A DNA stretch of 64,000 bases from Pseudomonas folii. Its GTDB lineage: Bacteria; Pseudomonadota; Gammaproteobacteria; Pseudomonadales; Pseudomonadaceae. Numbering within the stretch: the stretch's first letter is position 1; every line of letters begins with the position of its first letter. Below, piece after piece: positions 16,282 through 26,728 of the stretch. The translations under genes and the position numbers were made by a program. Location: contig NZ_JACONW010000002.1 in the NCBI RefSeq assembly GCF_014357575.1, forward strand, positions 1 to 64,000, given 5' to 3'. The notes under the pieces were generated by a model that worked only from the letters and a program-made list of their open reading frames with translations, searched no databases and had not been told where the DNA came from.

Positions 16282-18204
16282 ATGCCCACCATTACTCTTC
16301 CCGACGGCAGTCAACGTTCATTCGATCATCCGGTTTCCGTAGCCGAGGTCGCGCTTTCCATTGGTGCAGGTCTGGCCAAGGCCACCGTCGCCGGTAAGGT
16401 CGACGGTCAACTGGTCGACGCCAGCGATCTGATCGAGAAAGATGCCAGCCTGCAGATCATTACCCCCAAGGATCAGGAAGGGCTGGAGATCATCCGCCAC
16501 TCGTGCGCCCACCTGGTAGGTCATGCGGTCAAGCAACTGTACCCGACTGCAAAGATGGTCATCGGGCCAGTCATCGATGACGGTTTTTATTACGATATAG
16601 CTTATGAGCGTCCGTTCACGCCTGACGATATGGCGGCGATCGAGCAGCGCATGCAGCAGCTGATCGAAAAAGATTACGACGTCATCAAGAAGGTCACTCC
16701 GCGCGCCGAAGTGATCGACGTGTTCACTGCGCGTCACGAAGATTACAAACTGCGTCTGGTTGAAGACATGCCAGAGCAGCAGACCATGGGTCTGTACTAC
16801 CACGAAGAATACGTCGACATGTGCCGCGGCCCCCACGTGCCGAACACTCGCTTCCTCAAGTCCTTCAAGCTGACCAAGCTGTCCGGTGCTTACTGGCGCG
16901 GCGATGCCAAAAACGAGCAGCTGCAACGCGTTTATGGCACCGCATGGGCCGACAAGAAGCAACTGGCTGCTTACATCCAGCGTATCGAAGAAGCTGAAAA
17001 GCGCGATCACCGCAAGATCGGCAAGCGTCTTGGGCTGTTCCACACCCAGGAAGAAGCGCCGGGCATGGTGTTCTGGCATCCGCAGGGCTGGACTCTGTAC
17101 CAGGTGCTTGAGCAGTACATGCGCAAAGTGCAGCGCGAGAACGGTTATCTGGAGATCAAGACGCCGCAGGTGGTTGATCGCTCCCTGTGGGAAAAGTCAG
17201 GTCACTGGGCGAACTACGCCGATAACATGTTCACCACCGAGTCCGAGAGCCGCGACTACGCAATCAAGCCGATGAACTGCCCATGCCACGTGCAGGTGTT
17301 CAATCAGGGGCTGAAAAGCTACCGTGAGCTGCCGATGCGTCTGGCCGAGTTCGGTGCTTGCCACCGTAACGAGCCGTCCGGTGCGCTGCACGGGATCATG
17401 CGTGTTCGTGGCTTTACCCAGGATGACGCACACATCTTCTGCACTGAGGATCAGATGCAGGCCGAGTCTGCAGCGTTCATCAAGCTGACTCTGGATGTGT
17501 ATGCCGACTTCGGCTTCAAGGACATCGAGCTGAAGCTTTCGACCCGTCCTGAAAAGCGTGTGGGTTCCGATGAGCTGTGGGATCGCGCCGAAAGCGCACT
17601 GGCATCGGCACTGGATAGCGCGGGTCTGCCTTACGATCTGCAGCCGGGCGAAGGTGCTTTCTACGGTCCGAAGATCGAGTTCTCGTTGAAAGACTGTCTG
17701 GGTCGTGTCTGGCAGTGTGGTACCCTGCAGCTCGACTTTAACTTGCCGATCCGTTTGAGCGCCGAATATGTGTCTGAGGACAACAGCCGTAAACATCCGG
17801 TGATGTTGCACCGGGCGATTCTTGGCTCTTTCGAACGTTTCATCGGGATTCTGATCGAGCACTACGAAGGTGCATTCCCGGCCTGGCTGGCGCCCACTCA
17901 GGCAGTGATTATGAATATCACTGATAAACAGGCAGATTTTTCCCTTGAAGTGGAAAAAATTCTCGCTGAAAGCGGGTTTCGTGCCAAGTCCGACTTGAGA
18001 AATGAAAAGATCGGCTTTAAAATCCGTGAGCATACTTTGCTCAAGGTCCCTTATCTCCTCGTGATTGGAGATCGGGAAGTTGAAATGCAAACTGTCGCTG
18101 TGCGTACACGCGAAGGTGCAGACCTCGGCTCGATGCCGGTCGCCCAGTTCGCTGAATTCCTCGCACAAGCGGTTTCCCGGCGTGGTCGCCAAGATTCGGA
18201 GTAA
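16282..18204 (+). CDS. thrS: Threonyl-tRNA synthetase
   Basis: A 640-aa class II synthetase. TGS domain ([13 protein letters not shown] start), editing domain with [11 protein letters not shown] near residue 72, catalytic core with zinc ligand C333 (MNCPCH), motif 2 ([24 protein letters not shown]) and motif 3, then the anticodon-binding domain from about 540. The ATG at 16282 has AGGAGAGGAGG upstream and fits the family start; the frame extends 33 bases further without support. It overlaps or abuts infC. Confidence 0.98.
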   Translation: MPTITLPDGSQRSFDHPVSVAEVALSIGAGLAKATVAGKVDGQLVDASDLIEKDASLQIITPKDQEGLEIIRHSCAHLVGHAVKQLYPTAKMVIGPVIDDGFYYDIAYERPFTPDDMAAIEQRMQQLIEKDYDVIKKVTPRAEVIDVFTARHEDYKLRLVEDMPEQQTMGLYYHEEYVDMCRGPHVPNTRFLKSFKLTKLSGAYWRGDAKNEQLQRVYGTAWADKKQLAAYIQRIEEAEKRDHRKIGKRLGLFHTQEEAPGMVFWHPQGWTLYQVLEQYMRKVQRENGYLEIKTPQVVDRSLWEKSGHWANYADNMFTTESESRDYAIKPMNCPCHVQVFNQGLKSYRELPMRLAEFGACHRNEPSGALHGIMRVRGFTQDDAHIFCTEDQMQAESAAFIKLTLDVYADFGFKDIELKLSTRPEKRVGSDELWDRAESALASALDSAGLPYDLQPGEGAFYGPKIEFSLKDCLGRVWQCGTLQLDFNLPIRLSAEYVSEDNSRKHPVMLHRAILGSFERFIGILIEHYEGAFPAWLAPTQAVIMNITDKQADFSLEVEKILAESGFRAKSDLRNEKIGFKIREHTLLKVPYLLVIGDREVEMQTVAVRTREGADLGSMPVAQFAEFLAQAVSRRGRQDSE

Positions 18205-18209
18205 TTACT

Positions 18210-18755
18210 ATTAAGCGTGAAATGAGACAAGATAAACGAGCTGCACCGAAAGCCCCGATCAACGAGAATATCTCGGCACGCGAGGTTCGGTTAATTGGAG
18301 CTGAAGGCGAGCAGCTTGGGATTGTGTCAATTGAAGACGCGCTGCTTAAGGCTGAAGAGGCCAAGCTGGATCTGGTGGAAATTTCCGCCGATGCAGTACC
18401 CCCTGTCTGCAAGCTGATGGACTACGGCAAATCGATCTTCGAAAAGAAGAAACAGGTTGCCGCTGCCAAGAAAAATCAGAAGCAGATCCAGGTTAAAGAA
18501 ATCAAGTTTCGTCCAGGGACGGAGGAAGGGGATTACCAGGTAAAACTACGCAACCTGGTACGTTTCCTGAGTGACGGGGACAGGGCCAAGGTATCGTTAA
18601 GATTCCGCGGTCGTGAGATGGCCCACCAGGAGCTGGGCATGGAACTGTTGAAGCGGGTTGAAGGTGACCTTCTCGAATACGGTTCCGTTGAGCAGCATCC
18701 TAAGATGGAAGGACGCCAGCTGATTATGGTCATCGCCCCGAAAAAGAAGAAATAA
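18210..18755 (+). CDS. infC: Translation initiation factor IF-3, ATT start
   Basis: IF-3 has an N-domain ([14 protein letters not shown] onward), a lysine-rich linker ([16 protein letters not shown]) and a C-domain ending MVIAPKKKK. An ATT at 18210 stands 8 bases after GGAG; another ATT at 18204 overlaps the thrS stop. The only ATG is at 18222 and lacks a site. A rare AUU start is the known basis of IF-3 autoregulation in enterobacteria, so an ATT start (18210, 181 aa) is preferred. Confidence 0.93.
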   Translation: MKREMRQDKRAAPKAPINENISAREVRLIGAEGEQLGIVSIEDALLKAEEAKLDLVEISADAVPPVCKLMDYGKSIFEKKKQVAAAKKNQKQIQVKEIKFRPGTEEGDYQVKLRNLVRFLSDGDRAKVSLRFRGREMAHQELGMELLKRVEGDLLEYGSVEQHPKMEGRQLIMVIAPKKKK

Positions 18756-18815
18756 CCACCAGGGCACGGCAGGCCTTGCGGTTATGTTTATCAACTGAAT
18801 GCGGAGTATCCGAAC

Positions 18816-19010
18816 ATGCCAAAGATGAAGACTAAAAGTGGTGCAGCTAAGCGGTTTTTGAAAACTGCTAACGGCATCAAGCACAAACACGCTTTCAAGA
18901 GCCACATTCTGACCAAAATGTCGACCAAGCGTAAGCGTCAACTGCGCGGTAGCAGCTTGCTGCATCCGTCTGACGTGGCAAAAGTCGAGCGCATGCTGCG
19001 CCTTCGTTAA
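18816..19010 (+). CDS. rpmI: 50S ribosomal protein L35
   Basis: A 64-aa basic protein of full family length: [25 protein letters not shown], and a C-terminal [18 protein letters not shown]. It sits between infC and rplT as in most proteobacteria and is expected to be co-regulated with them by L20. Confidence 0.98.
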   Translation: MPKMKTKSGAAKRFLKTANGIKHKHAFKSHILTKMSTKRKRQLRGSSLLHPSDVAKVERMLRLR

Positions 19011-19038
19011 TTTTGATCAAGAATAGAGGAAGTAACTC

Positions 19039-19395
19039 ATGGCTCGTGTAAAGCGTGGCGTCATTGCCCGTAAGCGTCACAAAAAAATTCTGAAACTTGC
19101 TAAAGGCTACTACGGCGCGCGTTCACGCGTATTCCGTGTTGCCAAGCAAGCGGTAATCAAGGCAGGCCAATACGCCTACCGTGACCGTCGTCAGAAAAAA
19201 CGTCAGTTCCGCGCTCTGTGGATCGCTCGTATCAACGCTGGTGCTCGTATCAACGGTCTGTCCTACAGCCGTTTCATCGCCGGCCTGAAAAAAGCGTCCA
19301 TCGAGATCGACCGTAAGGTTCTGGCTGATCTGGCAGTGAACGAAAAAGCGGCGTTTGCTGCGATTGTCGAGAAAGCTAAAGCCACCTTGGCCTAA
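19039..19395 (+). CDS. rplT: 50S ribosomal protein L20
   Basis: A 118-aa rRNA-binding assembly protein. N-terminal [31 protein letters not shown] blocks and the C-terminal [26 protein letters not shown] are standard. GAGGAAG precedes the ATG. In E. coli this protein represses rpmI-rplT translation. Confidence 0.98.
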   Translation: MARVKRGVIARKRHKKILKLAKGYYGARSRVFRVAKQAVIKAGQYAYRDRRQKKRQFRALWIARINAGARINGLSYSRFIAGLKKASIEIDRKVLADLAVNEKAAFAAIVEKAKATLA

Positions 19396-19447
19396 GTCCC
19401 CGACAATCACCGGGCCTCAGTTTCTGGGGTTCGGTGTTAAACGTCAT

Positions 19448-20518
<1,071 letters not shown>

Positions 20519-20597
20519 GGCGCTTCGCGGCAGCCCGCCAGTGGCCGCTGTCGCAGAGCACCGGAGTCGCCCGTAACGCATTTTTTTGGAGAGCAGG

Positions 20598-22976
20598 ATG
20601 AAATTCAGTGAACAATGGTTGCGCGGCTGGGTAAGCCCGCAAGTATCCCGCGACGAGTTGGTTGCCCGCTTGTCGATGGCCGGCCTTGAAGTCGATAGCG
20701 TCACTCCGGCTGCTGGTGTATTCAGCGGTGTGATCGTCGGCGAAGTGCTGAGCACGGAGCAACACCCGGATGCTGACAAACTGCGCGTATGCCAGGTCAG
20801 TAACGGCTCGGAAACCTTTCAGGTTGTGTGCGGCGCGCCAAATGTGCGCCCGGGTCTGAAGATTCCATTCGCCATGATCGGTGCCGAGCTGCCGGGCAAT
20901 TTCAAGATCAAGAAAGCCAAGCTGCGTGGCGTTGAATCCAACGGCATGCTGTGCTCCCAGTCCGAATTGCAAGTGGGCGAGGGCAATGACGGTTTGATGG
21001 AGCTGCCAGCCGATGCGCCGGTGGGTGAAGACTTCCGTGTCTACCTTGAGCTGGATGATGCCAGCATCGAAGTGGACCTGACGCCAAACCGTGGCGACTG
21101 CCTTTCGCTGGCCGGCCTGGCTCGTGAAGTTGGCGCGCTTTACGCCGTGCCTGTGACGGTGCCTGCCGTCGCCGCTGTTCCCGTGACACACGATGAAGTC
21201 CGTCCGGTTGAAGTGTTGGCTACCAGCGCTTGCCCTCGTTATCTCGGTCGTGTGATTCGCAATGTCGACCTGTCACGTCCAACGCCGTTGTGGATGGTTG
21301 AGCGTCTGCGTCGTTCCGACATTCGCAGCATCGACGCCGTGGTCGACATCACCAACTACGTGATGATCGAACTGGGTCAGCCATTGCACGCGTTTGATCT
21401 GGCTGAAATCAACGGTGGCATTCGTGTGCGTATGGCAGAAGAGGGCGAGAAGCTCGTTCTGCTGGACGGCCAGGAAGTCAGCCTGCGTGCAGACACTCTG
21501 GTTATCGCTGACCACCAGCGCGCTCTGGCCATCGCCGGCGTGATGGGCGGGGAACACAGCGGTGTTTCCACCACGACTCGTGACGTATTCCTCGAAAGTG
21601 CGTTCTTCGACCAGATCGCTGTCGCGGGCAAGGCCCGTTCGTATGGTCTGCACACTGACGCTTCGCACCGCTATGAGCGCGGTGTTGACTGGCAACTGGC
21701 GCGCAAGGCCATGGAGCGAGCCACCGGCCTGCTGCTGGAAATCACCGGGGGTGAAGCTGGCCCCGTGATTGAAGCTGTCAGCGAAAAAGATCTGCCGTCA
21801 ATCGCGCCGGTCACTTTGCGTGCCGAGCGTATCGAGCAAATGTTGGGCCTGAAGATGGACCCTGCGGAAATCGAAGGCTTGTTGACCGGCCTTGGGTTGA
21901 CCGTTTCTGCTGAAACAGCAGGGCAGTGGCGCGTAGAAGTGCCAAGTCATCGCTTCGATATCAGCCTTGAAGTCGACTTAATCGAAGAACTGGCTCGCCT
22001 ATACGGCTACAACCGTCTGCCGGTTCGTTACCCGCAGGCGCGTCTGGCACCGCAAGCCAAAGCCGAAGCTCGTAGTGATCTGCCTGAGCTGCGTCGCCTG
22101 TTGGTCGCTCGCGGTTATCAGGAAGCGATCACCTACAGCTTCATCGATCCCAAGCAGTTCGAGCTGTTCAGCCCTGGCGCTGAACCGTTGCTGCTGGCAA
22201 ACCCGATCTCCAATGACATGGCCGCCATGCGCGCTTCGTTGTGGCCAGGTCTGGTCAAGTCTTTGCAGCACAACCTCAATCGTCAGCAGGATCGTGTACG
22301 TCTGTTCGAAAGCGGCCTGCGCTTCGTCGGGCAGCTGGACGGTCTGAAGCAAGAGCCGATGCTGGCGGGTGTAGTCTGTGGCAGCCGTCTGCCGGAAGGC
22401 TGGGCGCAAGGCCGTGATGTGATCGACTTCTTCGACGTCAAGGCTGATGTTGAAGCCGTTCTCGGCTTCGCCGGTGCGCTGGATGCTTTCAAATTCGTGC
22501 CTGGTAAACATCCAGCCCTGCACCCGGGCCAAACGGCGCGCATCGAACGTGATGGTCGTGAAGTGGGCTACCTTGGCGCCATTCACCCTGAACTGTCGAA
22601 AACCCTGGGGCTGGATCGTCCGGTCTTCGTTTTCGAGCTGGTTCTGGCCGAAGTTGCACTGGGTAAAATGCCGAAATTCCAGGAGTTATCACGCTTTCCT
22701 GAAGTACGACGTGACCTGGCGCTGCTGGCTGATGAAGGCGTTGCAGCCACTGCCGTTCTTGACGTTATTCGAGAAAATGCAGGCGAATGGCTCACAGACC
22801 TCAGGCTATTTGATGTTTATCAGGGTAAAGGCATTGATCCGCATAGAAAAAGCCTTGCAGTTGGCTTGACCTGGCAGCATCCATCGCGCACTCTTAACGA
22901 CGATGAGGTCAATGCGGCAACGCATAAAATCCTCACCTCACTCGAGGAAAGGTTAAACGCCACGTTAAGGAAGTAG
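20598..22976 (+). CDS. pheT: Phenylalanyl-tRNA synthetase beta subunit
   Basis: A 792-aa subunit. tRNA-binding (EMAP-like) domain at about 40-150, B3/B4 editing domain (MIELGQPLHAFD region), B5, and a C-terminal FDX anticodon-binding domain. The ATG at 20598 (MKFSEQWL) fits the family, with GGAG 7 bases upstream. ihfA follows after 3 bases. Confidence 0.98.
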   Translation: MKFSEQWLRGWVSPQVSRDELVARLSMAGLEVDSVTPAAGVFSGVIVGEVLSTEQHPDADKLRVCQVSNGSETFQVVCGAPNVRPGLKIPFAMIGAELPGNFKIKKAKLRGVESNGMLCSQSELQVGEGNDGLMELPADAPVGEDFRVYLELDDASIEVDLTPNRGDCLSLAGLAREVGALYAVPVTVPAVAAVPVTHDEVRPVEVLATSACPRYLGRVIRNVDLSRPTPLWMVERLRRSDIRSIDAVVDITNYVMIELGQPLHAFDLAEINGGIRVRMAEEGEKLVLLDGQEVSLRADTLVIADHQRALAIAGVMGGEHSGVSTTTRDVFLESAFFDQIAVAGKARSYGLHTDASHRYERGVDWQLARKAMERATGLLLEITGGEAGPVIEAVSEKDLPSIAPVTLRAERIEQMLGLKMDPAEIEGLLTGLGLTVSAETAGQWRVEVPSHRFDISLEVDLIEELARLYGYNRLPVRYPQARLAPQAKAEARSDLPELRRLLVARGYQEAITYSFIDPKQFELFSPGAEPLLLANPISNDMAAMRASLWPGLVKSLQHNLNRQQDRVRLFESGLRFVGQLDGLKQEPMLAGVVCGSRLPEGWAQGRDVIDFFDVKADVEAVLGFAGALDAFKFVPGKHPALHPGQTARIERDGREVGYLGAIHPELSKTLGLDRPVFVFELVLAEVALGKMPKFQELSRFPEVRRDLALLADEGVAATAVLDVIRENAGEWLTDLRLFDVYQGKGIDPHRKSLAVGLTWQHPSRTLNDDEVNAATHKILTSLEERLNATLRK

Positions 22977-22979
22977 CGT

Positions 22980-23282
22980 ATGGGGGCTCTGACGAAAGCT
23001 GAGATGGCCGAACGTCTGTACGAAGAGCTGGGCCTGAATAAACGAGAAGCCAAGGAATTGGTTGAGCTGTTCTTCGAGGAAATCAGGCACGCTCTGGAAG
23101 ATAACGAACAGGTCAAATTGTCCGGTTTCGGCAATTTTGACCTGCGAGATAAACGCCAGCGGCCTGGTAGAAACCCGAAGACCGGGGAAGAAATTCCTAT
23201 CACGGCTCGCCGTGTTGTCACGTTCCGTCCAGGGCAGAAGTTGAAGGCCCGAGTTGAGGCTTATGCTGGAACCAAGTCATAA
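22980..23282 (+). CDS. ihfA: Integration host factor alpha subunit
   Basis: A 100-aa DNA-bending protein. [22 protein letters not shown], the [10 protein letters not shown] strand and the beta-arm [14 protein letters not shown] with its intercalating Pro are intact. Located after pheT as in E. coli. The product may also serve the adjacent prophage during integration, as in lambda. Confidence 0.98.
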   Translation: MGALTKAEMAERLYEELGLNKREAKELVELFFEEIRHALEDNEQVKLSGFGNFDLRDKRQRPGRNPKTGEEIPITARRVVTFRPGQKLKARVEAYAGTKS

Positions 23283-23619
23283 CGACGAGTTACCGCCGAT
23301 ACCAGGCAAACGTTACTTCACCATTGGTGAGGTCAGCGAGCTCTGCGCGGTGAAACCGCACGTTTTGCGCTATTGGGAACAGGAATTTCCTCAGCTCAAC
23401 CCCGTCAAACGACGCGGCAACCGCCGGTATTATCAGCGCGAAGACGTGCTGATGATCCGGCAGATCCGCGGCTTGCTCTACGAGCAAGGCTTCACCATTG
23501 GTGGTGCGCGGCTGCGTATGACCGCTGGCGAACCCAAGGATGAGACTCAGGATTACAAGAAACTGCTCCGGCAGATGATCGTCGAGCTGGAAGACGTTCT
23601 GGTGGTATTGGGCAAGTAG
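23263..23619 (+). CDS. MerR-family transcriptional regulator
   Basis: A 118-aa protein with a MerR winged helix: [39 protein letters not shown]. The short C-terminal helix ([20 protein letters not shown]) lacks an effector domain. It overlaps ihfA by 20 bp and lies between ihfA and tRNA-Pro, a common arrangement in gammaproteobacteria. Target unknown. Confidence 0.9.
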   Translation: MLEPSHNDELPPIPGKRYFTIGEVSELCAVKPHVLRYWEQEFPQLNPVKRRGNRRYYQREDVLMIRQIRGLLYEQGFTIGGARLRMTAGEPKDETQDYKKLLRQMIVELEDVLVVLGK

Positions 23620-23705
23620 AAATCGCCCGGATACTTCCATAATTCAAAAGCTTAGGTTATATTCCTCGAAGTTTTCGCAGCATGGGAAACTGATACACGC
23701 CTAGT

Positions 23706-23782
23706 CGGGGCGTAGCGCAGCCCGGTAGCGCACTTGCATGGGGTGCAAGGGGTCGAGTGTTCGAATCACTCCGTCCCGACCA
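23706..23782 (+). tRNA. tRNA-Pro (GGG)
   Basis: A 77-nt cloverleaf with encoded CCA. Acceptor CGGGGCG pairs with CGTCCCG; anticodon stem CTTGC/GCAAG encloses loop ATGGGGT with anticodon GGG; the T arm holds TTCGAAT. Its 3' end is the probable phage attachment site, since an integrase gene follows and points toward it. Confidence 0.97.
23761..23782 (+). other. Putative attL core at the 3' end of tRNA-Pro
   Basis: The T-arm and acceptor end of tRNA-Pro border the prophage integrase. Tyrosine-recombinase phages commonly use such 3' tRNA ends. The matching attR copy would lie beyond the window, so the core limits are not proven. Confidence 0.55.
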
Positions 23783-23798
23783 TATTTTTCAATGAGTT

Positions 23799-23827
23799 AG
23801 CCCGGTATTCACAGTATCGGGCTTTTT
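23799..23827 (+). terminator. Terminator after tRNA-Pro
   Basis: AGCCCGGTA (23799-23807) pairs with TATCGGGCT (23815-23823, one G-T pair) and is followed by TTTTT. Confidence 0.8.
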
Positions 23828-23831
23828 CATG

Positions 23832-23852
23832 TGCGTGACTTTTGCGTGACTT
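23832..23852. repeat. Tandem 10-bp repeats, possible integrase arm sites
   Basis: TGCGTGACTT occurs at 23832-23841 and 23843-23852, an 11-bp spacing that places both on one DNA face. They lie between the tRNA and the integrase stop, where arm-type or Xis sites are usual. Confidence 0.45.
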
Positions 23853-23861
23853 GTCTGTATT

Positions 23862-25040
23862 TCACGCCTGCCTCCTCTTCAGAATTGTCAGCACCGGACC
23901 GCGCGAGTCGGTTGCCGAAACCATGTTTGCTGCCTCAATCAGATGTCCAAGCTCAGCGCCTGAGTAATGACTGGTGATGCTGCCGTTCTTGTGACCTAGC
24001 AGAGCCTTCCGATCTTCCTCTGTCACCCCGGCTGCACGCAGCCGCCGACCGAAGGTATGCTTTAGGTCGTGAATCCTGATCGACAGATATCCAGGGTGAG
24101 CGGGGCGTAAGTTTTCCTCCTGCCAGAGTTTAGCCGCGCGCACCCGCGCCTTTTTCCAGGCTGAGTCGTTCATTCGGTGCATTGCGCTGCCGTTGTAAGG
24201 GAAAACCCAGTCCTTACTCAGCCCGCGCTGCTGATCAATGATCGACTTGGCCACGTTGTTCAGCACGACCAGTCGCTCGTCGCCATTCTTCACGCCCGAC
24301 TTTGAATGTCTCCCACCGAAGTCCGCAGGTATCAGGAAAACGCTCGTTCCGAGTTCCGGTACCAATATCTCCCAATCCCACCTCAATTTGCAGACCTCCT
24401 GCTCACGACACCCAGTGTTCACCTTGAACAAGGCCATCGTTTGCAGGTGGGCGGGCAACTCTCCGAAAAGAATCGACTGCTCATTCCAAGACATTGGATA
24501 GGGCTTCCTGCTCGATTTCCTCTCTTCCAGCTTTGTCAGCATCGGTACGCCGTCCAACCATGGTCGCCGCTCATCATCTCTCCACTTGCGAGCACACAGG
24601 GACAAAACCCTGACTACCCGCTCGATGGCGATATTGACCGTTCGGTTGCTGACTCCCTTCTTTACCTTTCCATCATCCAGCGTATTAGATTCAAGCCGAT
24701 GCTTGATGAATGGCTCTAGGGCCTGATCATCAATATGATTCAGCGGTATATCCCCAATGAAAGGATCGAGCTGGGTCATGATCAGCGCCGAAAGCCTGAA
24801 TGACGGCTGATCCTTGATCTCGACAAGAAACTTCATTGCCGCATCTCGCCACGTCCTGACCTGCCTGACCCCGTACACCTTCTGCTGTCGGATCTGCTCA
24901 AGCCGGTGAATCAGGTACCGCTCTGCTTCTTGTCTGTCAGTTGTGCCAGTAGATTCGTAAAGTCTTTCGCCGTTGATTTTCTTGTCGATATGCCAGAGAC
25001 CTTTCCTTTGGGAGAGGCCGGTGATCGTTTTTCGCGCCAT
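23862..25040 (-). CDS. int: Phage tyrosine integrase
   Basis: A 392-aa recombinase. N-terminal arm-binding and SAM-like core domains (to about 180) precede the catalytic domain: R212 (TGCREQEVCKLRW), H324 in HDLK, H350 (LLGHKNGS) and nucleophile Y359. The HxxR arginine is a Lys (K327). Its 5' end is overlapped by about 130 bp by the next leftward gene, which probably controls excision. It lies next to tRNA-Pro, its likely target. Confidence 0.93.
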   Translation of the reverse strand: MARKTITGLSQRKGLWHIDKKINGERLYESTGTTDRQEAERYLIHRLEQIRQQKVYGVRQVRTWRDAAMKFLVEIKDQPSFRLSALIMTQLDPFIGDIPLNHIDDQALEPFIKHRLESNTLDDGKVKKGVSNRTVNIAIERVVRVLSLCARKWRDDERRPWLDGVPMLTKLEERKSSRKPYPMSWNEQSILFGELPAHLQTMALFKVNTGCREQEVCKLRWDWEILVPELGTSVFLIPADFGGRHSKSGVKNGDERLVVLNNVAKSIIDQQRGLSKDWVFPYNGSAMHRMNDSAWKKARVRAAKLWQEENLRPAHPGYLSIRIHDLKHTFGRRLRAAGVTEEDRKALLGHKNGSITSHYSGAELGHLIEAANMVSATDSRGPVLTILKRRQA

Positions 25041-25315
25041 TTTGTATCTCCTTCCTGGCGCTCGCTGCGGGGCAATTGTTGCTCCCGTGCGCCTTTTTTA
25101 TCAATTGCCTTGGCGGCCACGTAGGATGAGGCCCACTCATCAAGCTCCTGCCGGTCGAATCCGACGCCACGCTCACCGATGGGGAATTCGTTCACGTAAG
25201 GTCTGACGATTTCGTTGAAGAGTGCCAGGCACATGCTCAGGTATGCCGGAGCCTCGCCAGCCCTTACGAATCTCGGGGCGAGCGGTAGCTTCCTGGCCGA
25301 TGCGTTTTTGGTCAT
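24911..25315 (-). CDS. Putative excisionase / DNA-binding protein overlapping int
   Basis: A 134-aa basic protein. Residues 10-65 (FVRAGEAPAYLSMCLALFNEIVRPYVNEFPIG in blocks, then FDRQELDEWA) resemble the helix-wing layout of MerR/AlpA-type excisionases. The C-terminal half is low complexity and highly charged (KGKVSGISTRKSTAK). Position at the int start supports an Xis-like role; no assay-level evidence. Confidence 0.6.
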   Translation of the reverse strand: MTKNASARKLPLAPRFVRAGEAPAYLSMCLALFNEIVRPYVNEFPIGERGVGFDRQELDEWASSYVAAKAIDKKGAREQQLPRSERQEGDTKWREKRSPASPKGKVSGISTRKSTAKDFTNLLAQLTDKKQSGT

Positions 25316-25368
25316 TGGCTTACTGCTCCACGCCGCCCTATGGCGGCAGAAGGGGTTATTCGTTTTCT

Positions 25369-25605
25369 TTAGCGACTGCGCCTTGGAGAGCTATATAGGT
25401 AGATCGCTGAATTGATTTCTCGGGCCCGCTGCATCTTCACGACATCAGCGCCCGTGCAGCTGTATCGCCGCCAGTGACTACGCGCCTCGCACCAGTTGAC
25501 CAGTATCAAAGGGAACTGGAGCCGGTGAGCCGCGCCCATAACGCCAGACAGGAAGGTGTCCCAGTCGCAGCATCGCCGGTCTATCCATGCTTTCTTTCGG
25601 GCCAT
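25369..25605 (-). CDS. Hypothetical phage protein
   Basis: A 78-aa basic protein (MARKKAWIDRRCCDWDTFL) with GAGG 7 bases before the ATG. Part of the leftward early operon. No motif recognised; the two adjacent cysteines and several Trp are notable. Confidence 0.6.
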   Translation of the reverse strand: MARKKAWIDRRCCDWDTFLSGVMGAAHRLQFPLILVNWCEARSHWRRYSCTGADVVKMQRAREINSAIYLYSSPRRSR

Positions 25606-25657
25606 AGAGAATCCTCGCCCGCCGATCACCGGCAGGCTATATATAGAAGGGAGGGGT

Positions 25658-25876
25658 TTAGGCTCGGTGTCCGCGCTTGCAGAACCAGTCGAGGGCGTCA
25701 CAGATCAGCGGGCTGTCGTACCAATCCTGAATCTCGCGCCGCTCATCACGATCCCGAAAGAACATCGGCCCGAGATAGTTGTGCCAGCTCATGAACACCC
25801 GCGTACCGTCGGCCAGCGGCAGCCTGAAGAAGGGTGAGCCACATAAAAATCCGTGTTCGATTCGAATGCACGTCAC
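25658..25876 (-). CDS. Hypothetical phage protein
   Basis: A 72-aa protein starting at a GTG with a perfect AAGGAGG five bases upstream. It overlaps the stop of the preceding 50-aa gene. Aromatic-rich (SWHNYLGPMFF, DWYDSP). Unknown function. Confidence 0.65.
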   Translation of the reverse strand: MTCIRIEHGFLCGSPFFRLPLADGTRVFMSWHNYLGPMFFRDRDERREIQDWYDSPLICDALDWFCKRGHRA

Positions 25877-26025
25877 GCAGCCTCCTTAGCCCGCTGCCAC
25901 CAGTGCCAGGCTCTCGCCATGTACCGGTCCAGATAGCTGCCGTTCGCGAGACGCTGGCTTTGGCACCAATCGAGGTCGCAGTTGTTGTCTTCGGCGTAGG
26001 CCTGTTCGAATGCTTCGCGGTTCAT
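25873..26025 (-). CDS. Small phage protein, 50 aa
   Basis: Reads MNREAFEQAY, then AEDNNCDLDW, ending WWQRAKEAA. The ATG is at 26025 and the TGA at 25873-25875 overlaps the GTG of the next gene, so it belongs to the tightly packed early operon. Many temperate phages have a gene with this NREAFE start and a Trp-rich C-terminus. Function unknown. Confidence 0.6.
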   Translation of the reverse strand: MNREAFEQAYAEDNNCDLDWCQSQRLANGSYLDRYMARAWHWWQRAKEAA

Positions 26026-26420
26026 GGCTTCACCTTTTCGAAGTAGAACACCACCGGTTCGCCTGTCTCGGCTATTAGTCCGTAGGACTTGGCCAGACGG
26101 TAAATGGGGTGGTAGCTGTTGAGGGAGTTGATGTGCCCGGCGATCCAGCAGCGCCAGCCTTCAAGCGTTTGGCCGCCCTTGCTGATATTGCAGGGCGCGC
26201 AGGCGGGCATCATGTTGCCGATGTGGTCATTCTCCGGCTTGAGCGGCTTTCCTGATTCCAGTCGCCATGTGCCGTTGAGGTTTCGCTTCGAGATCAATTC
26301 GCGAGTCACAGGCTCCAAATGATCCGCATGCCAACGCTCACCCAGAACAACGCCGCAGTAGGCGCAATGCCCGCCGTATTTCATGCGCACTTGCTCGCGC
26401 TCAGCTTTCTTAAGGCGCAT
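26022..26420 (-). CDS. HNH endonuclease
   Basis: A 132-aa protein. Zinc-knuckle CAYCG, the HADHLEPV metal-binding His pair, then a GNMMPACAPCNISKG HNH helix. The ATG at 26420 has GAGG 6 bases upstream; frames further out do not. It overlaps the next small gene by 4 bp. It may be a phage nuclease or a homing-type enzyme. Confidence 0.85.
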   Translation of the reverse strand: MRLKKAEREQVRMKYGGHCAYCGVVLGERWHADHLEPVTRELISKRNLNGTWRLESGKPLKPENDHIGNMMPACAPCNISKGGQTLEGWRCWIAGHINSLNSYHPIYRLAKSYGLIAETGEPVVFYFEKVKP

Positions 26421-26464
26421 AGATATCCTCGCCGCTACGGCGGCTGACATTGAATTGATTGGAT

Positions 26465-26728
26465 TTACTGAAAGGTGGTGTTGATCGCCGATCCGTTCTC
26501 GCGCTGGTTCATCGCCAGCAGCAGGCCGCTCAGCTTCGATCCCTTGGCGAATACAGTGCCGGGCGGCAACCTCACATCGCACGGCAGGACCTGATCAGCG
26601 AAAGCGACTGGGCGCTCTACGCATTCCTCGATGACAGCCCAGGTTCCAGAGGTGAGCCTTAAGTCAGCGCGGATCTGATCAATCACCCACATTGGGAGTT
26701 GGACCTGAACCATTTCTGCCTCGGTCAT
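26465..26728 (-). CDS. Hypothetical phage protein
   Basis: An 87-aa protein starting MTEAEMVQVQLP whose ATG overlaps the upstream stop (ATGA). Amphipathic helix near the start (PMWVIDQIRADL). No family recognised. Confidence 0.6.
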   Translation of the reverse strand: MTEAEMVQVQLPMWVIDQIRADLRLTSGTWAVIEECVERPVAFADQVLPCDVRLPPGTVFAKGSKLSGLLLAMNQRENGSAINTTFQ

